DNA of 64,000 bases from positions 18,786,001 to 18,850,000 of the forward strand of contig CM114272.1 of the NCBI GenBank assembly GCA_050084515.1. The letters are read 5' to 3'. Made by a program: the position numbers and the translations under genes. This DNA is from Blasia pusilla (taxonomy: Eukaryota; Marchantiophyta; Marchantiopsida; Blasiales). This document shows positions 12,889 to 23,920 of the stretch, one piece after another. Below the pieces are notes generated by a model. It was not told the DNA's origin and made no database searches. It saw only the letters and a program-made list of their open reading frames with translations. How positions within the stretch are numbered: position 1 is the stretch's first letter; every line of letters starts with the position of its first letter.

Positions 12889-13322
12889 TGTCACGACATT
12901 TTAGGATAGTTGTGAGAGAGCAGGTTTCCCCTTCATTTCGGCTCATTTGGAGCCATATAGAGAAACTTACTATTTTGGTAAGTTTTTATATTTGGTAGAG
13001 TTGACTTTCCACTTTGGGAAGTGGCCCTTGACCCGCTACAGCAGGTCAAGAGCCAAGGAGATAACCTACAAGCGTAGGTTATCGAGGAGAGATATTGGGA
13101 GAGGGAAGGGGGTATACCTCAAGGAGAGAGAGTTTGAGAGCTCATTCTCTCTTTGTTGAACCTCTTGGCTTGAGGCGGCAGAGCTATGGTCTTGCTTGCC
13201 TTATGAGTGTAACCCAAGCCTCTCATTAGGAGAATGGGTTTGGTTTGACATTGAGAGAGACATGTGAGAGTGCACACATTTGAGAGTTATGATGTTGAGA
13301 GAGATTGGATTTACTTGATTTA
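12889..13322 (+). repeat. E2 terminal block B
   Basis: Starts TGTCACGACATTTTAGGATAG and contains the GTTTCCCCTTC, CTCATTTGGAGCCATAT, TACCTCAAGGAGAGAGAG and GGGTTTGGTTTGACATT segments common to all B blocks of this subfamily. It is preceded by A1 and followed directly by A2. Confidence 0.85.
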
Positions 13323-13449
13323 TTGGAGATATTGTGGTACTTCTTGTCTCGTTTTTTGGATGCCATGAGTTAGCATGGGATCGTGCATGTTTGTGTGTAT
13401 GTTTGTCGACAACGATGTATGTTGTGTAGCGATGTGTATGCGCACGACA
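13323..13449 (+). repeat. E2 terminal block A2
   Basis: Second copy of the A block (TTGGAGATATTGTGGTAC to GCGCACGACA). It forms the outer right end of E2; unrelated DNA follows from 13450. Confidence 0.85.
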
Positions 13450-13870
13450 ATGCAGGTCCATATGGACTTGATGTAAGTGGACTTGGCATCTCTCAAGCAT
13501 ATTAGTTACCTTATGATTTCTACTTGGTTAATATGGCTCTAAAGATTGAGAGTGAAAGTATTGGGCTTCCCCTAACCCTTGATTGCATACTCGAATTAGT
13601 ATTAAGAAAATTATGTTTGTTGGAGTTGGAATTTAACAAAAGGCTCCTTGCTGATTTGGGTGGAGGTTTCACATGCATGAAGCAAAGGATCCATGGCCAT
13701 GAGTGTGGAGGAGGAAGTACGAGAACCAAATCTAAGGAGAGCAGGCTCTCGTACCCACATGAGTTCCCCGGTATCAAGCATAAAACTAACTCTCCCTTAA
13801 ATTCTGTTGTTTTGTGAATGGAATTTAGGTACATAATGGGTTTATCTTGGGTCTTCTTTCTTGTGTGTAG

Positions 13871-14095
13871 AGCGTGGAATCAAGAGTTACGCTTCAGTTG
13901 GAGGAAGTAGAGAAAAAATGGAGCGCAAATTTGAATGATGTCCCAAATGGAGCGGCAAAACAGAACCCTTTGAATTCTTATGGAGATGGTGTCAAAATTG
14001 GCTCAAAAGATGTGAATGTTGCCAACTTTGATCCTCTTCTAGATAAAGATTCAGGTCTATCAATCCAGGTTCACCAAACACAAGCCAAAAAATGG
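13871..14095 (+). pseudogene. Exon of an interrupted CACTA-like transposon gene
   Basis: The stretch is open in one frame and bounded by an acceptor (TTTCTTGTGTGTAG) and a donor (TGG|GTAAGA). The product is hydrophilic, with LQLEEVEKKWSANL and DPLLDKDSGLSIQVHQ; I do not recognise the family from this part. Sequence to its left (about 13510-13815) is open too and may hold an earlier exon. The gene continues at 14465 and, after the E3 insertion, at 24289. Assignment to a CACTA transposon rests on the last exon and on the CACTA terminus at 26791. Confidence 0.5.
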
Positions 14096-14464
14096 GTAAG
14101 AATACTACCTTATTTTTTATCTTCTAAACCCTCTACCTATGAGTTTGTCTTACCACATATTTGATATGAAACTTTGTGCTTTAGATGTAGAACTAGAATG
14201 ATTTCTTTTTATGCTTTTCAGATGTGGGAATTTTCGGTTTGGTATTTTACGTCAGATTTCATACTAAATTGCATTCTATAGTGTATAGTCATCATGAAGT
14301 CAATCTTCATTTTGTAGGAAAAAAACCAGAATACAACCACCTAGCCCATCTGGATTTTAAAGGATCGAGACGCATCTCGATGTAGGAGCTAGAAGTGTAG
14401 TTGATGAATCATTATCTTTGATCATCGGTTTTCTGAACCTTCTTTGGCATATATCCATCTCAAG

Positions 14465-14532
14465 CAAAGACACGACCGATTCTCTACCTTATGTTGATAC
14501 AAAGGTGAAGGAGAATCAGAAGGAGAGGACTT
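14465..14532 (+). pseudogene. Left part of exon split by E3
   Basis: An open stretch reading KDTTDSLPYVDTKVKENQ, cut after KERT by the E3 insertion. The last four bases (ACTT) are the target duplication. With E3 removed, the frame continues directly at 24293 as STHSEEDVTTHST. The proposed acceptor phase does not match the preceding exon, so an intervening exon or decay is possible. Confidence 0.55.
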
Positions 14533-14639
14533 TGTTGTGCGAATCCACATCGTCATACAACATACATCGCTCACATACCATACTCACATACGTACATAAC
14601 ATAGACGAGAGTATCCACAAACGCAAGTGTACCACAACT
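14533..14639 (-). repeat. E3 outer terminal block A2
   Basis: On the minus strand it runs from GTTGTGGTACACTTGCG to GATTCGCACAACA. It differs from A1 at about three of 107 positions. It lies outside the second B block and directly abuts the target duplication, so it is the true 3' end of the element. Confidence 0.92.
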
Positions 14640-15006
14640 GAAATGCGTGAAAGACCTACTGTCATAAAACACGTTTACAATCACATACAATCGAGCCAAA
14701 CCCACTCCACGATGGGAGAATCTAGGTCGAAGCTTGCGGGAAACACCATAGCCAAGAGCTCTACTCACTACCAAGGCTAACTCCCAAGCATACAGGCTCA
14801 ACTCAAAGAATCGATTGTTCTTTGAGTGCACTCCACCTTATATCCTCCAACCTAAGAGCGGGCCCTACTGGGAAACTCACCCCCAACTGAGTAACCCCCA
14901 ACCCTATGTATGGAACCGCATCTCTACCAAGCCACTACGGTCCTACATAAGGAATGTCCTCTATTAGCACACTATACTCTACGACATAATCCGTATGGTC
15001 ATGACA
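14640..15006 (-). repeat. E3 terminal block B2
   Basis: 367-bp copy of the 5' block B1 (23921-24288), TGTCATGACCATACGG to CACGCATTTCA on the minus strand. It contains a GGATATAAGG TATA-like site and a hairpin-forming CTCAAAGAAC inverted repeat. In B2 the next sequence is A2; in B1 it is the leader (CTCAAAGAACTGG). Confidence 0.92.
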
Positions 15007-15008
15007 GT

Positions 15009-15115
15009 TGTCGTGCGAATCCACATCGTCATACAACATACATCGCTGACATACCATACTCACATAAGTACATAACATAGACGAGAGTATCCACAAACGC
15101 AAGTGTACCACAACT
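15009..15115 (-). repeat. E3 internal terminal block A1
   Basis: The A block that follows the G-run and precedes B2, ending GCACGACA. Two bases (AC on the minus strand, 15007-15008) separate it from the TGTC of B2. The junction GACA-AC-TGTC looks like two element ends joined head to tail. Confidence 0.92.
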
Positions 15116-15132
15116 CGCCCCCCTAACTGGCG
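15116..15132 (-). promoter_or_regulatory. Candidate polypurine tract of E3
   Basis: The minus strand reads CCAGTTAGGGGGGCG just before A1. The same AGCTAGGGGGGCG-like tract precedes A1 in E2 and the A block in E8. By position it could prime plus-strand DNA, although the element end defined by the insertion lies elsewhere. Confidence 0.5.
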
Positions 15133-15435
15133 GTTAGGTCCATCTAACTCCCAGGTAGCCCTATACATCTACTACATGCTATACACCTTCTTGGGTGCCC
15201 GAATCAGAAGGCCGGGTGCTAGGTTGCCCCATCGTTAGTCGCACATCTGTAATCCATATCATGCAAAGATCAAGTCATCTACCTCTCCTAAGTACATCGA
15301 GGACAAACCCACCTTCCGAGGAACGACATCCAAACGTGGAGTCAAACACATCATGTGCCAACCCTAGAACATCGATCACACACCAACATACGGGCTGCGT
15401 TACAGCGGCCAGACCCACACAACATGCATCTCAAG

Positions 15436-16380
15436 CTAGCATATCATGGCTAAGCTTGGGTCAACAATACCATCCACATTTGGAAGATGACATGGCGCAC
15501 AATTACGCACATGGTCCTTCCAAACAACTCCATCACGACCCTCCAACATGAGAACTCCGAAGCTAATACCTCGCAAGACTCGTAAAATAGTGCGGCCTGC
15601 CGTCACATCCAACGTTGTCGGGCAATCTGCTGCAAATAGACATAGTCCCCACATAGAACCTACGAATCGATGGTCGATAACCTCCACCTCGAATGGTTGC
15701 ATACCATAACGTATCCCTGTGTTGAGCAATGGCAAGATTCTCAAAGGTCATGTTGGCATAACTCTCCGAAAGAGCTCCGGCTCGCTGAGAACACACCCTC
15801 ATCCACATCTCGGGTCATCAAGGTTCACCACCTCACTAGACTCGGACCAATTCTTTTTGGCAAGTCGGATCTCGGCCGTATAATGAAAAATAAGGTGAGA
15901 AGGAAGCCAAGGATGCTTGGCGATCGAACCTATACCCCATGGCTAACCATGGCAACTCGAATATCCAGTCTCCAAGATGCCCTTCAGAGTAGGCCATACT
16001 TGCGCAATGCCCTCTTCACCGTCTGAACACGCGCTCAGCCAAACCATCCGCCTCTGGATGATCTGAGACGTGGTCCGATGATCAATCAACACCTTGTCAC
16101 ACAAGACCTGAAACTCACCCTGAAACTCTGTACCCTGGTCGGTCAGCACTTCAGCTGGTGCACCAAAATGACTAAGCACTCTATCCAGAAACGCATACGC
16201 CGTTCCCTCACTCGCCTTGTCCGGTAATGCCACCAACTCAATCCACTTGGAGAAGTGCTCCACCATCACCAACACATATCGATGATGTAAATATCCACGG
16301 TAACGGTCCCGCAAAGTCCACACTCCAACGGTAACCCAACCCCATAATAGGCAAGGGGTGTAATTGTGGTGTAGGGGCAT
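15436..16380 (-). pseudogene. E3 integrase core and tail
   Basis: The frame at 15943-16380 holds HRYVLVMVEHFSKWIELVA, VLTDQGTEFQGEFQ and DHRTT, i.e. the second catalytic Asp of the DDE integrase. The first Asp region (about 16300-16340) and the Glu region (about 16040) are displaced by frameshifts. The frame at 15436-15744 gives the conserved tail with TLDVTAGRTILRV, GVVWKDHVRNCAPCHLPN and VDPSLA. Integrase inserts the cDNA into the genome. Frameshifts make this copy inactive. Confidence 0.85.
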
Positions 16381-16384
16381 TAAA

Positions 16385-17734
16385 TCATGCCCTCACCCGG
16401 TCACAAACCATACAACGTGACACCAACTGCTGCACCTGAGTATGCATGCCACGCCACCAATACTGGCCAAGGAGTAAGCTATACGTACGCTTTACCCCAA
16501 AATGTCCCAACTCCTCATGGGCATGTCGCACAATGCGCTCTCTCTGAGCCAAATGTGGCACTACTCGTACTCTACCATCCTCCCACACGCGGAGAATATG
16601 TGTTCCCTCCAATCGATACCTCTTAGCACGTTGAAGAACACGGTCTCGCTCCTTGGCACTCACTATGCCTGGCACCCTACCGGTCCGTAGGAACTCCAAC
16701 ACCAACGCATCATCATGAATATCACGCTGATCCGTACCACCATCTCCAACCTTAGGATCTGAAGGTTGGCCATCTACCCTCTGACTAGAGTAAGATATCA
16801 TATGGTCCTCCATACTAGAGTCTACCCCTAACCAACATAAAAAGGCGGATGCATGCCAACCTGGCACCATCTCCTCATCAACCTCGCCATGCCATCTAGC
16901 CCCTGTTATATCCTTTTGGCTAGTACATGGGTTCCTACTCAACCCATCAGCATCAAGGTTGGCAACTCCAGGTCTATGTATTACCTGGAAGTCATACTCT
17001 TGTAAGATAAGAGCCCACCGTGCAAGCTTCCCTGTAAGCTTGTCCGACTCCATCAACCACTTGAGCGGTTGGTGATCAGTAACAAGGGTAAACTGGGTGC
17101 CAAACAAGTAACACCTAAAGTGTGCCACAGCCCACACTACTGCCAAGCACTCTCCCTCATATAAACTATAGCGCGACTCCGCTGCATTATTCGAACGACT
17201 TGCATAGGCCACCACAAACTCCATGTGCTCATCATCATGTTGTGTCAACACCGCTCCAAGTCCCAACCTACTCCAATCAGTGTGTAACTGAAATGGGCGC
17301 CCTCTGATAGGTCTCCTCAAGATAGGCGCCGCCACCAACTGGGCCTTAAGCTCCACAAAAGCCATCTCCTGATCATCTCCCCAATGCCACTCTTGATCTG
17401 ATTTCAGAAATTGGTTCAAAGGCTTTGCCATAGCACTAAATCCCTTCACATACCTCCGATAGTAGTTCGCCAATCCCATGAATACTCGAACTCTACTCAC
17501 ATCTACCGCACGCGGAATAAGTGCAATAGCCTCCACCTTTGCTTGCTGAACTCCCAAACCACCTGGATAGATCACATGACCCAAGTACTCAACATCCTCA
17601 TGGAAGAACTTACACTTTCCTGGATGCAAACGTAGACCATGAGCTTTCAACCGCTCAAACACCATCTGCAAATGTATCGATGCTCCTCCACCGTGTTTTG
17701 AACACCAAGATATCATCAATGTAACACCGAACAA
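16385..17734 (-). pseudogene. E3 RT thumb, RNase H and integrase zinc-finger segment
   Basis: The longest open frame of the window (449 codons). Residues 30-110 are the RT palm-thumb end (LHPGKCKFFHEDVEYLGHVI, FMGLANYYRRYVKGFS). Residues 138-265 are RNase H, with LHTDWS (Asp153), YEGECLAVVWAV, TDHQPLKWL (Asp220) and NLDADGLSR. The C-terminal 50 residues form the integrase H2C2 finger, with HAHEELGHFGVKRTYSLL and CMVCDRVRA. It was part of one gag-pol polyprotein; the start shown is only the first Met of the open stretch. The upstream RT half lies in another frame. Confidence 0.93.
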
Positions 17735-18396
17735 AATCCAACCCTGTTAGGATCCTGTCCATCACTCTTTGAAACTCGGCAGGTGCATTCTTCAACCCAA
17801 AGGGTAAGAATTTCCACTGGTACAAACAATCCTTGCCATGAGAGTTGACACCCCAAAAATCTTTGCCTTGGCCTTGTCACTCTCGAATCGGCAATTGATG
17901 GTATCTGCCGAAGATCCAAAGTCTGAAAATCTTTGCCTATCCCACCACATCAAAGATCTCCTCAGGTGTAAGCATGGCATACCTATCGGCCTTGGTTTGC
18001 CGATTGATAGGACGGTAATCTCCACACATCCGCCTATCCGTGTAGTTGCCATGCATATCCTTTTAGCTTGAGCATGACAGTGGCTGATGCATACTCTCCA
18101 TGCGACAACTCCACTAATCCAGCCTCCAAAAGGTCCAACGTCCTACTCTGAATCAAGTCCCTCTCCATATCACTATATCGGTAGGGACGACGGAAGATTG
18201 GCGTATCACTAGCCAAATCAATCCGTATACCGGGTCCAACCAGAGAACCCAACTCCTTCATGCTAAAGGCAAAACAACTCCTATAAGCACGTAGGAACTG
18301 TGTCAAGCGTCGTTTCTCACCTCCCATAAGCTTGGGCCCAAGTAATGGCTCCCAAGTCTCCTCCACTGGCATACTAGAGGGAGAGGACGATGCCAT
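17716..18396 (-). pseudogene. E3 reverse transcriptase, N-terminal half
   Basis: The frame 18034-18396 begins the RT domain: EETWEPLLGPKLMGGEKRR, FAFSMKELGSLVGPGIRIDL, PIFRRPYRYSDMERDLIQS and SHGEYASATVM. The next frames give the Asp-bearing palm and, at about 17716-17745, CYIDDILVF, an intact YIDD catalytic motif. At least two frameshifts (near 18060 and 17930) separate the pieces. Confidence 0.88.
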
Positions 18397-18639
18397 TGGC
18401 TGCTACGCAACCCCCTCACAAGATGATACACCCTTAGCTACACCATCATCTGAGCAAATAACTCCTCCACCAGCATGAGCAACCAACTCCACATGCCCAG
18501 CCATTACATCCCATTTACTCCAAGGATGCAAAATACTACTCTCCTCGCCCCCAGCCGATGCCTCTACCGTCCCGGTAGCCATCGAGCTCATTACAAGGGG
18601 TGGAAGACCCACAGACATAGTCCGAAGTCGACGCTGCTC

Positions 18640-19640
18640 GCCATACCAAGACTCAAAATCCAAGTCAAACAATTCAGGTCCATGGCTGACCCAACACATG
18701 ACGTCGTGAAGCCTCGAAATAGAAGCAACCCATTTGTCACACGAAGAGCAAATCCCATCGCAGGCTCTCTCTCATCAGCGTTAGGCTCCACCAAGCGCCG
18801 CACATGAGAATCCCATACAAGCCCGGGACCACCTTCCCTGTAGGCATGTGACGGGGAAAACTCACAAATGTGGGTAGTGCCATCCTAGGTGGCCCACACG
18901 GTTCACCACTTGCCATGGGTGACCGATCAATAACCCTCACCACTTGAGAAAGTCGCCCAAGATATCAAGATACTATCCTTTGTAAGGCGAGGATCGCTGC
19001 CTTTGCATCATATGCTTGCGTAGAACCTCCCTAGGCAACAAGTTTGTCCACCACAAGCGTGGGCGATGTGCACGTGAGCCAACTCATGGTTGCATCAACA
19101 ACACCGCTGGTCCAATCAAGACCGCACCTCATGAACACTCGCCATCATCCGGGTCCAGTGTCACCCAACAATGGAACATTCTCCGAATGTAAGCTAGAGC
19201 ACGTGCTGATGAACCTAAAGATGTCGTAACACCCGTAACATCTCCCAAAACAATCGAGACCTAGGGTCATGTAATCCCTCACCACGACCCAAAGACGTGT
19301 ATGACCACGACATGGCCATCTAGCGATCACCAAATCCACAGGACCAACCCTCTCAAGGTCTGCGCCCCCAACAATGCAATGTGTGATGGTAAAGCACGCC
19401 TGGTACCCACGAATAGCGATGGCGGCAACAACTCAGGATATCTCCGCATCAAGCCCGACCAATATGTCGGGATGAGACTCTCTCGGCCGTCTCATCGGCT
19501 CCACATACACGTATCTCCGCACAGAATACCGCCTGCAACACTTGCCGCCAAACCGGTGCTAATCCCACCAAAGAGATCTAACACACAAATGCCCTCCGGC
19601 CGTCATCGCCATACAATGGGTGTAGTATCCAAAGGGATAA
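18640..19640 (-). pseudogene. E3 cytosine-C5 DNA methyltransferase domain
   Basis: The minus strand between protease and RT reads, in changing frames, VLDLFGGISTGLAASV (motif I, S-adenosylmethionine site, about 19550-19595), WPCRGH (motif IV with the catalytic Cys, about 19300-19345), an ENVP-like motif VI with a one-base loss (near 19180), GSRAHRPRLWWTNLLP (motif VIII, about 19040-19090), an ADERE..MGF-like motif IX (about 18740-18790) and a motif X region near 18690. The LFGGISTGL block resembles Dnmt3 LFDGIATGL. The family transfers methyl groups to cytosine C5 in DNA. This copy is broken by several stops and frameshifts. Confidence 0.88.
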
Positions 19641-20029
19641 CTAACCGGGCAGGAAGTAGGAGTCCGCCGTGGGGCCTCCTCTTCCTCGTGAGGTATAATG
19701 ACCTCACACCAAGCCTCTGCACTAGGCGTCAGCCTCTGCCGTAGTGCACCGCTTGAACTCCAAAGTGGCACATCCAACGATGAGGATGCCCTTTGCTGCA
19801 AAAATAGGGACCTCCTCTACCTCCTCATGCAGGAGAATCCATAGCGAAACATTACCCTCCAAAAGTCTCCTGGCCAAGTGACTACTCCACTAAAACCAGC
19901 CCACAGATGCTAACACTTTGTTGGGGAAGACCCTCCTGGTCGAGCCCCGAAATAAATCTCACAGAACTTGGCTCATACGTCCATCCCGGACTGCCAACCA
20001 GGTCAGTAAGACATTTGTCTTAGTCCGAT

Positions 20030-20320
20030 AATCCATCTGAAAACCCATCGGGTACAATCGCTCCTCCAACTAGTACATCATACGACTCGGCTGATGTGAC
20101 TACCACAGATACTCCCAACCGGGAGCTATATCGCATGATCTGGTCTCAATGCATCAGAAAACTTTTCCCATGTCATGAATTGAGACCTATCATTGGCTCC
20201 TCCAAGTGATGTTTGAATCTGGAATGGGCAAGGCTCAAGCTCGACCTCCGAATACCCAAACCAATACATGCCGCCTTTCCCAACATCAAGGTTGGGCACC
20301 GAGTCTAACAAGACTCTATC
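20030..20320 (-). pseudogene. E3 aspartic protease remnant
   Basis: The minus strand reads RVLLDSVPNLDVGKGG where E4, E5 and E8 read RVLLDSGAQPL. The active-site D-S/T-G is thus altered, apparently by loss of one G in the GGG run. Downstream the LEPCPFQIQTSLGGAN segment matches the E8 copy. The domain sits between the gag zinc knuckles and the methyltransferase. It would cleave the polyprotein in an intact element. Confidence 0.75.
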
Positions 20321-20851
20321 GGTCTATACACATCTGTAGGACTTACCAATCAGAAGATCCCACTCCGGTTGTCCAACATACATACACCAGGTGTAAGCCT
20401 CTCACGATCAATGGCTGGCCGGGTGGTAATGCATCCATCTTCGCGCTTTGCGCCAAGTAGCACCGGTACTCAATGCTACTCGACATAGAGGGTCGCTCCA
20501 CCGCAACACCCTCATCCACCTCAACCCGTGTAGCAAGATAACACCCCACGTTCACACAACGTGGTCGCTAATCAAAACAGGAGCTAAGTCAACTCCTAAA
20601 GCCATCACTCCGTGGCGAAAACAATGGGGATCCCAACACGAAGTTGCCATCCGCAATCTTGCATTGATGTTGCATCCGTGTCTACTACACGCGATGTAGA
20701 TGCCTCGATCCCCACTGTCGGCTCAATAGGCTCGCGTGAGGAACCATGGATGGAGTCCTAAGCACCTCAGACAACAAGAATGACTGGGAAGCCTAGCTCG
20801 CCTCCCGGCCCTCACCCCTCTGTGGGTCCAACTCACAAGAGCACCACGTGG

Positions 20852-22417
20852 TTACGACGCTCGAGTGGCTCCTCTAAGAAGCTGCGGTGATGCCTCAACT
20901 GTCTTTGCACTCGCCATATAAGAGAGATCATCCCCTCCATAAGAGGTGGAAGCCCTGCTCCCGAACCCCGATCTATCTTTGGATACTAGCCATAGTAGCC
21001 AATCTCGCTCCAATCTGCTCAATCCTGGCAGCCATAGCGACTCTGTCGTAGTGGTAGGGGTAGCCACCGTAGGCTCTCCAACCACTGGTCCACCTCTACC
21101 ACCCCTACCACCTCTACCACCTCGGCCTCTCGGAGCTATTCCACCACGGCCACGGCCTGATCTCAACTCTGGATGAAGATCAAAGCAACGCTCTCGAGGA
21201 TGACCTAGTCTCCCGCAATGATCACACTGAGTTGGGGCCTTCCGTCTCCCATCCTCTTGGGGACAAAACTTCCTAACATGATCACCTCCACATGTCCAAC
21301 ATGACTGTCCTTGTTGCGGGGCAGCAAATGAAGGCAATGGTCTCTGCACAAAGGTCCCTCTAGGACTTGACTGAGGTCGCGTGTACCCCCCACGACTCCC
21401 ACTACTACTACCACCACCACTACTACGAGACTGTGAGGTGGGCGGCTGAACACGAGAAGTAGTAGTTGTATCCCTACTGAATGCGGATGTCACCACTCTC
21501 TCCTTCACCATGTCAAGCTCAATCTTCTCAGATAGAGCAAACACATGGGTCAATGTGGGTGAATCATCACTCATAAGAGTAGCATCACGTACCCTACGGC
21601 GCAAATCTCTGTCCAAGATCCCATACCAAAACTGGACTGCCTGATCCTCAGTCACACCCTAGGTAAATGAAATCAAGCGTCGCATACGTGTGTATGCCTC
21701 ACGAAGACTCTCACCAGTCTTTCGCTCAAAGTCCTGAAGATTCCTCAACTTCTCCGTCTTCACTCCTTGATAGTTCTTCTTCAACCTCTTGAAGAACTCT
21801 GCAACCGGGCTGAACGATGGTGGGGCATTAATACCTCCACTAGTACCCCCACTAGTACCTCCACTGGTACCCCCACTCCGGCTCGTACTCGTACCACTCA
21901 ACGTTGGGCTGGCTGGCATAGTAGGAGCACTACTACCAATACCACCATGGGTGATAGACACATAGCCTGGAGACCAATATTGTCTCCAAGCCTCAATCTC
22001 AGCAACTTGGTCTTTCCTAAACTCATGGTAATCATCCATGGGTGGTCCTTCCAAGTGCTGAAACAACCCCTTCCAAGCCAAGAAGGGTGTAAACAACGTG
22101 GCGTTCCGCAACATCTGCATATCACACCACGTATCAAACTCCTGCATGAAGTCCTCCAACTCAATGGTGCCCCTTTGCACCGAGTATCGTCGTGGGCCCT
22201 TCATGGCCCCATATCCACCGTCCATGTCCCAAATCAATGGAGCTGCAACACTCGATAACAACGTAGAAGACTCGGTGTTTGGAACACCCTGGTCCTCCTC
22301 TTCATCAACCGTCGAAAGTGGAAAAGGTAGCCGATACCTAAATCCACTCCGTGTGAAACCACCACTGTCCGCACCACGGTCCCCAACCAGACCACCCGAC
22401 AGCTCCGTGATGACCAA
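20852..22417 (-). pseudogene. E3 gag (capsid and nucleocapsid) with one stop
   Basis: Two abutting frames in the same register (22417-21659 and 21655-20852) are separated by a single TAG. The first part holds a capsid-like region with QHLEGPPMDDYHEFRKDQVA and YQGVKTEKLRNLQDFERKTG, plus a short TSGG repeat. The second holds two zinc knuckles, CWTCGGDHVRKFC (CX2CX3HX4C) and CDHCGRLGHPRERC (CX2CX4HX4C), followed by an RGG-rich tract. It forms the particle and binds RNA. Removal of the one stop would give about 520 residues. Confidence 0.9.
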
Positions 22418-23920
22418 CGCCGATGCCGCACCACCACCAAATTACCCAAGTGACGTCGATGTCGCTCTACTATTGTAGCTCTACTAGCTATGGATGTAGG
22501 CAATCTAACCTCTCATCACTACAAGAAGCCTCCCACGGTCTACTGGTCATCACTCCAGCCTCACTATCAGTAGCACACAGGAGTAACACTACTCTGGAAA
22601 TCAGCGTCAACCCTAACAATGGGCGCGCAAGCAAGAAGCACGATGGAGGGGATCCAGACACAGGAAGTCCAACGACAACCCTCCAACCGCAAATGGAAAT
22701 CAAGGTAACACAATCCACCAAACGTGGTGCCCCTTGAATCCACAAAACCCACCACACAATTCTAACGCAATAGCTACTCCGCCGCGGGTCGATGACGTAC
22801 TAGTCGAACTCGCAACACCTGAAAATATCACCTGCATGGAGAGGCTACACCGTACTATGTGCTAGAGGTACATCAACCAAAAACCTGAGATGCATAAAGC
22901 GCCTAACACATCTCGAAGCACCAAATGAGCTGTGATGACACCTTTGGCATAGTTAAGAACTCGGCGATTAAGCGTCCTCAGCGAGAATAGCCCAAAGATG
23001 GGTGACCAGTTATGCAAAACTCAAATCCCAAATCCTGCAAAAATTGCCTCACGCCCAAGCAAGCAAGCTTGCTTGCTTGCTCCTTGCTCCTTACTCGGCC
23101 TCTCACGCCCACTCGCCCCGAGCTACCACGAGTTGCCTCGAAGCCTCGCAACGCCGAGAAATGCTCGAGACATGCCCCTATCGCCCCGTTCGCCATGCTT
23201 CGCTATGGAGAGAGGTCCAACCAGGGCACCCCCAACGGGATAGGCGTCTCCAAAAATGAACAAGTCACCAACCAACCAGCCCCTCCAATCCGCTGTCCAC
23301 CATAGCCAGACCTTGAGCTAGTCCGCAAAATTTTGATCAGAAATTACTTCACAAATACGTGACCGAAATCAAATCTGTTTCGATCACAATTCAATTGACC
23401 ACCATAGCTATCTCCCCACAAAAACTCAGCTACAACCAAGCTCCGTACTCCGAGCTAAAAATCAGACAAACTTGTTGTCCATACACCTCTAGAACAAGCA
23501 AATCCTGACAGCGCTTCCGCCAAGTTTCATGCACGCAGAAATCTGCAACGCTCCACGCACTCGAGCAGATAGCTTCACATGAGATCACAATACAAGTAGC
23601 AATAGGAACCTCTCACCCAATCTGGATGAACTTCAATAGAGCTTCCGCACTCCAAGCTCTCCACATCAGAAAACTGTCGAACACGAACCAGAATCTTCAA
23701 TGCTTGATAACTTCCAACTCCCTTGACAAAATCCGGCGATCTACAGCGCGTTGGAAAGCTCTCAGCAAGGCGCTTCTTTCCCAACCAACCACGCACCTGA
23801 TTCACACCTCCAACATAGGCAACAAGCCCCGAACATCCACGGCTGAGTACACAATCAGCCCTAACCAGATCCTACTGATCTACAATCGAAGCTACCATCG
23901 ATCTATTCCAGTTCTTTGAG
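22418..23920 (-). other. E3 leader between B1 and gag
   Basis: About 1.5 kb with no long frame. It begins CTCAAAGAACTGG right after B1, repeating a motif that also forms a hairpin inside B. A 24-bp perfect palindrome lies at 23056-23079. No standard tRNA-Met primer site is obvious at the B1/leader edge. Confidence 0.7.
23056..23079. repeat. 24-bp perfect palindrome in the E3 leader
   Basis: Centred on AAGCTT and built of CAAG/CTTG repeats on either side, it reads the same on both strands. Its place in the transcript leader would suit an RNA dimerisation site, but that role is inferred from position only. Confidence 0.8.

Larger units (their letters stand above)
11464..13449 (+). mobile_element. 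5'-truncated Ty3/gypsy element E2
   Basis: It begins abruptly inside the integrase (sequence around TGAGCATCATTCGATGC) and continues through the integrase end, a 3' untranslated stretch with AGCTAGGGGGGCGA, then the terminal array A1 (12759-12886), B (12889-13322), A2 (13323-13449). This is the same order found at the 3' ends of E3 and E4. B is about 75 bp shorter than in E5 through deletion. The right edge ends in GCACGACA. Confidence 0.85.

Noticed and set aside
20946-22258. Long plus-strand frames across E3 gag
   Set aside because: They are opposite-strand shadows of gag, which has zinc knuckles and matches E4 and E5.
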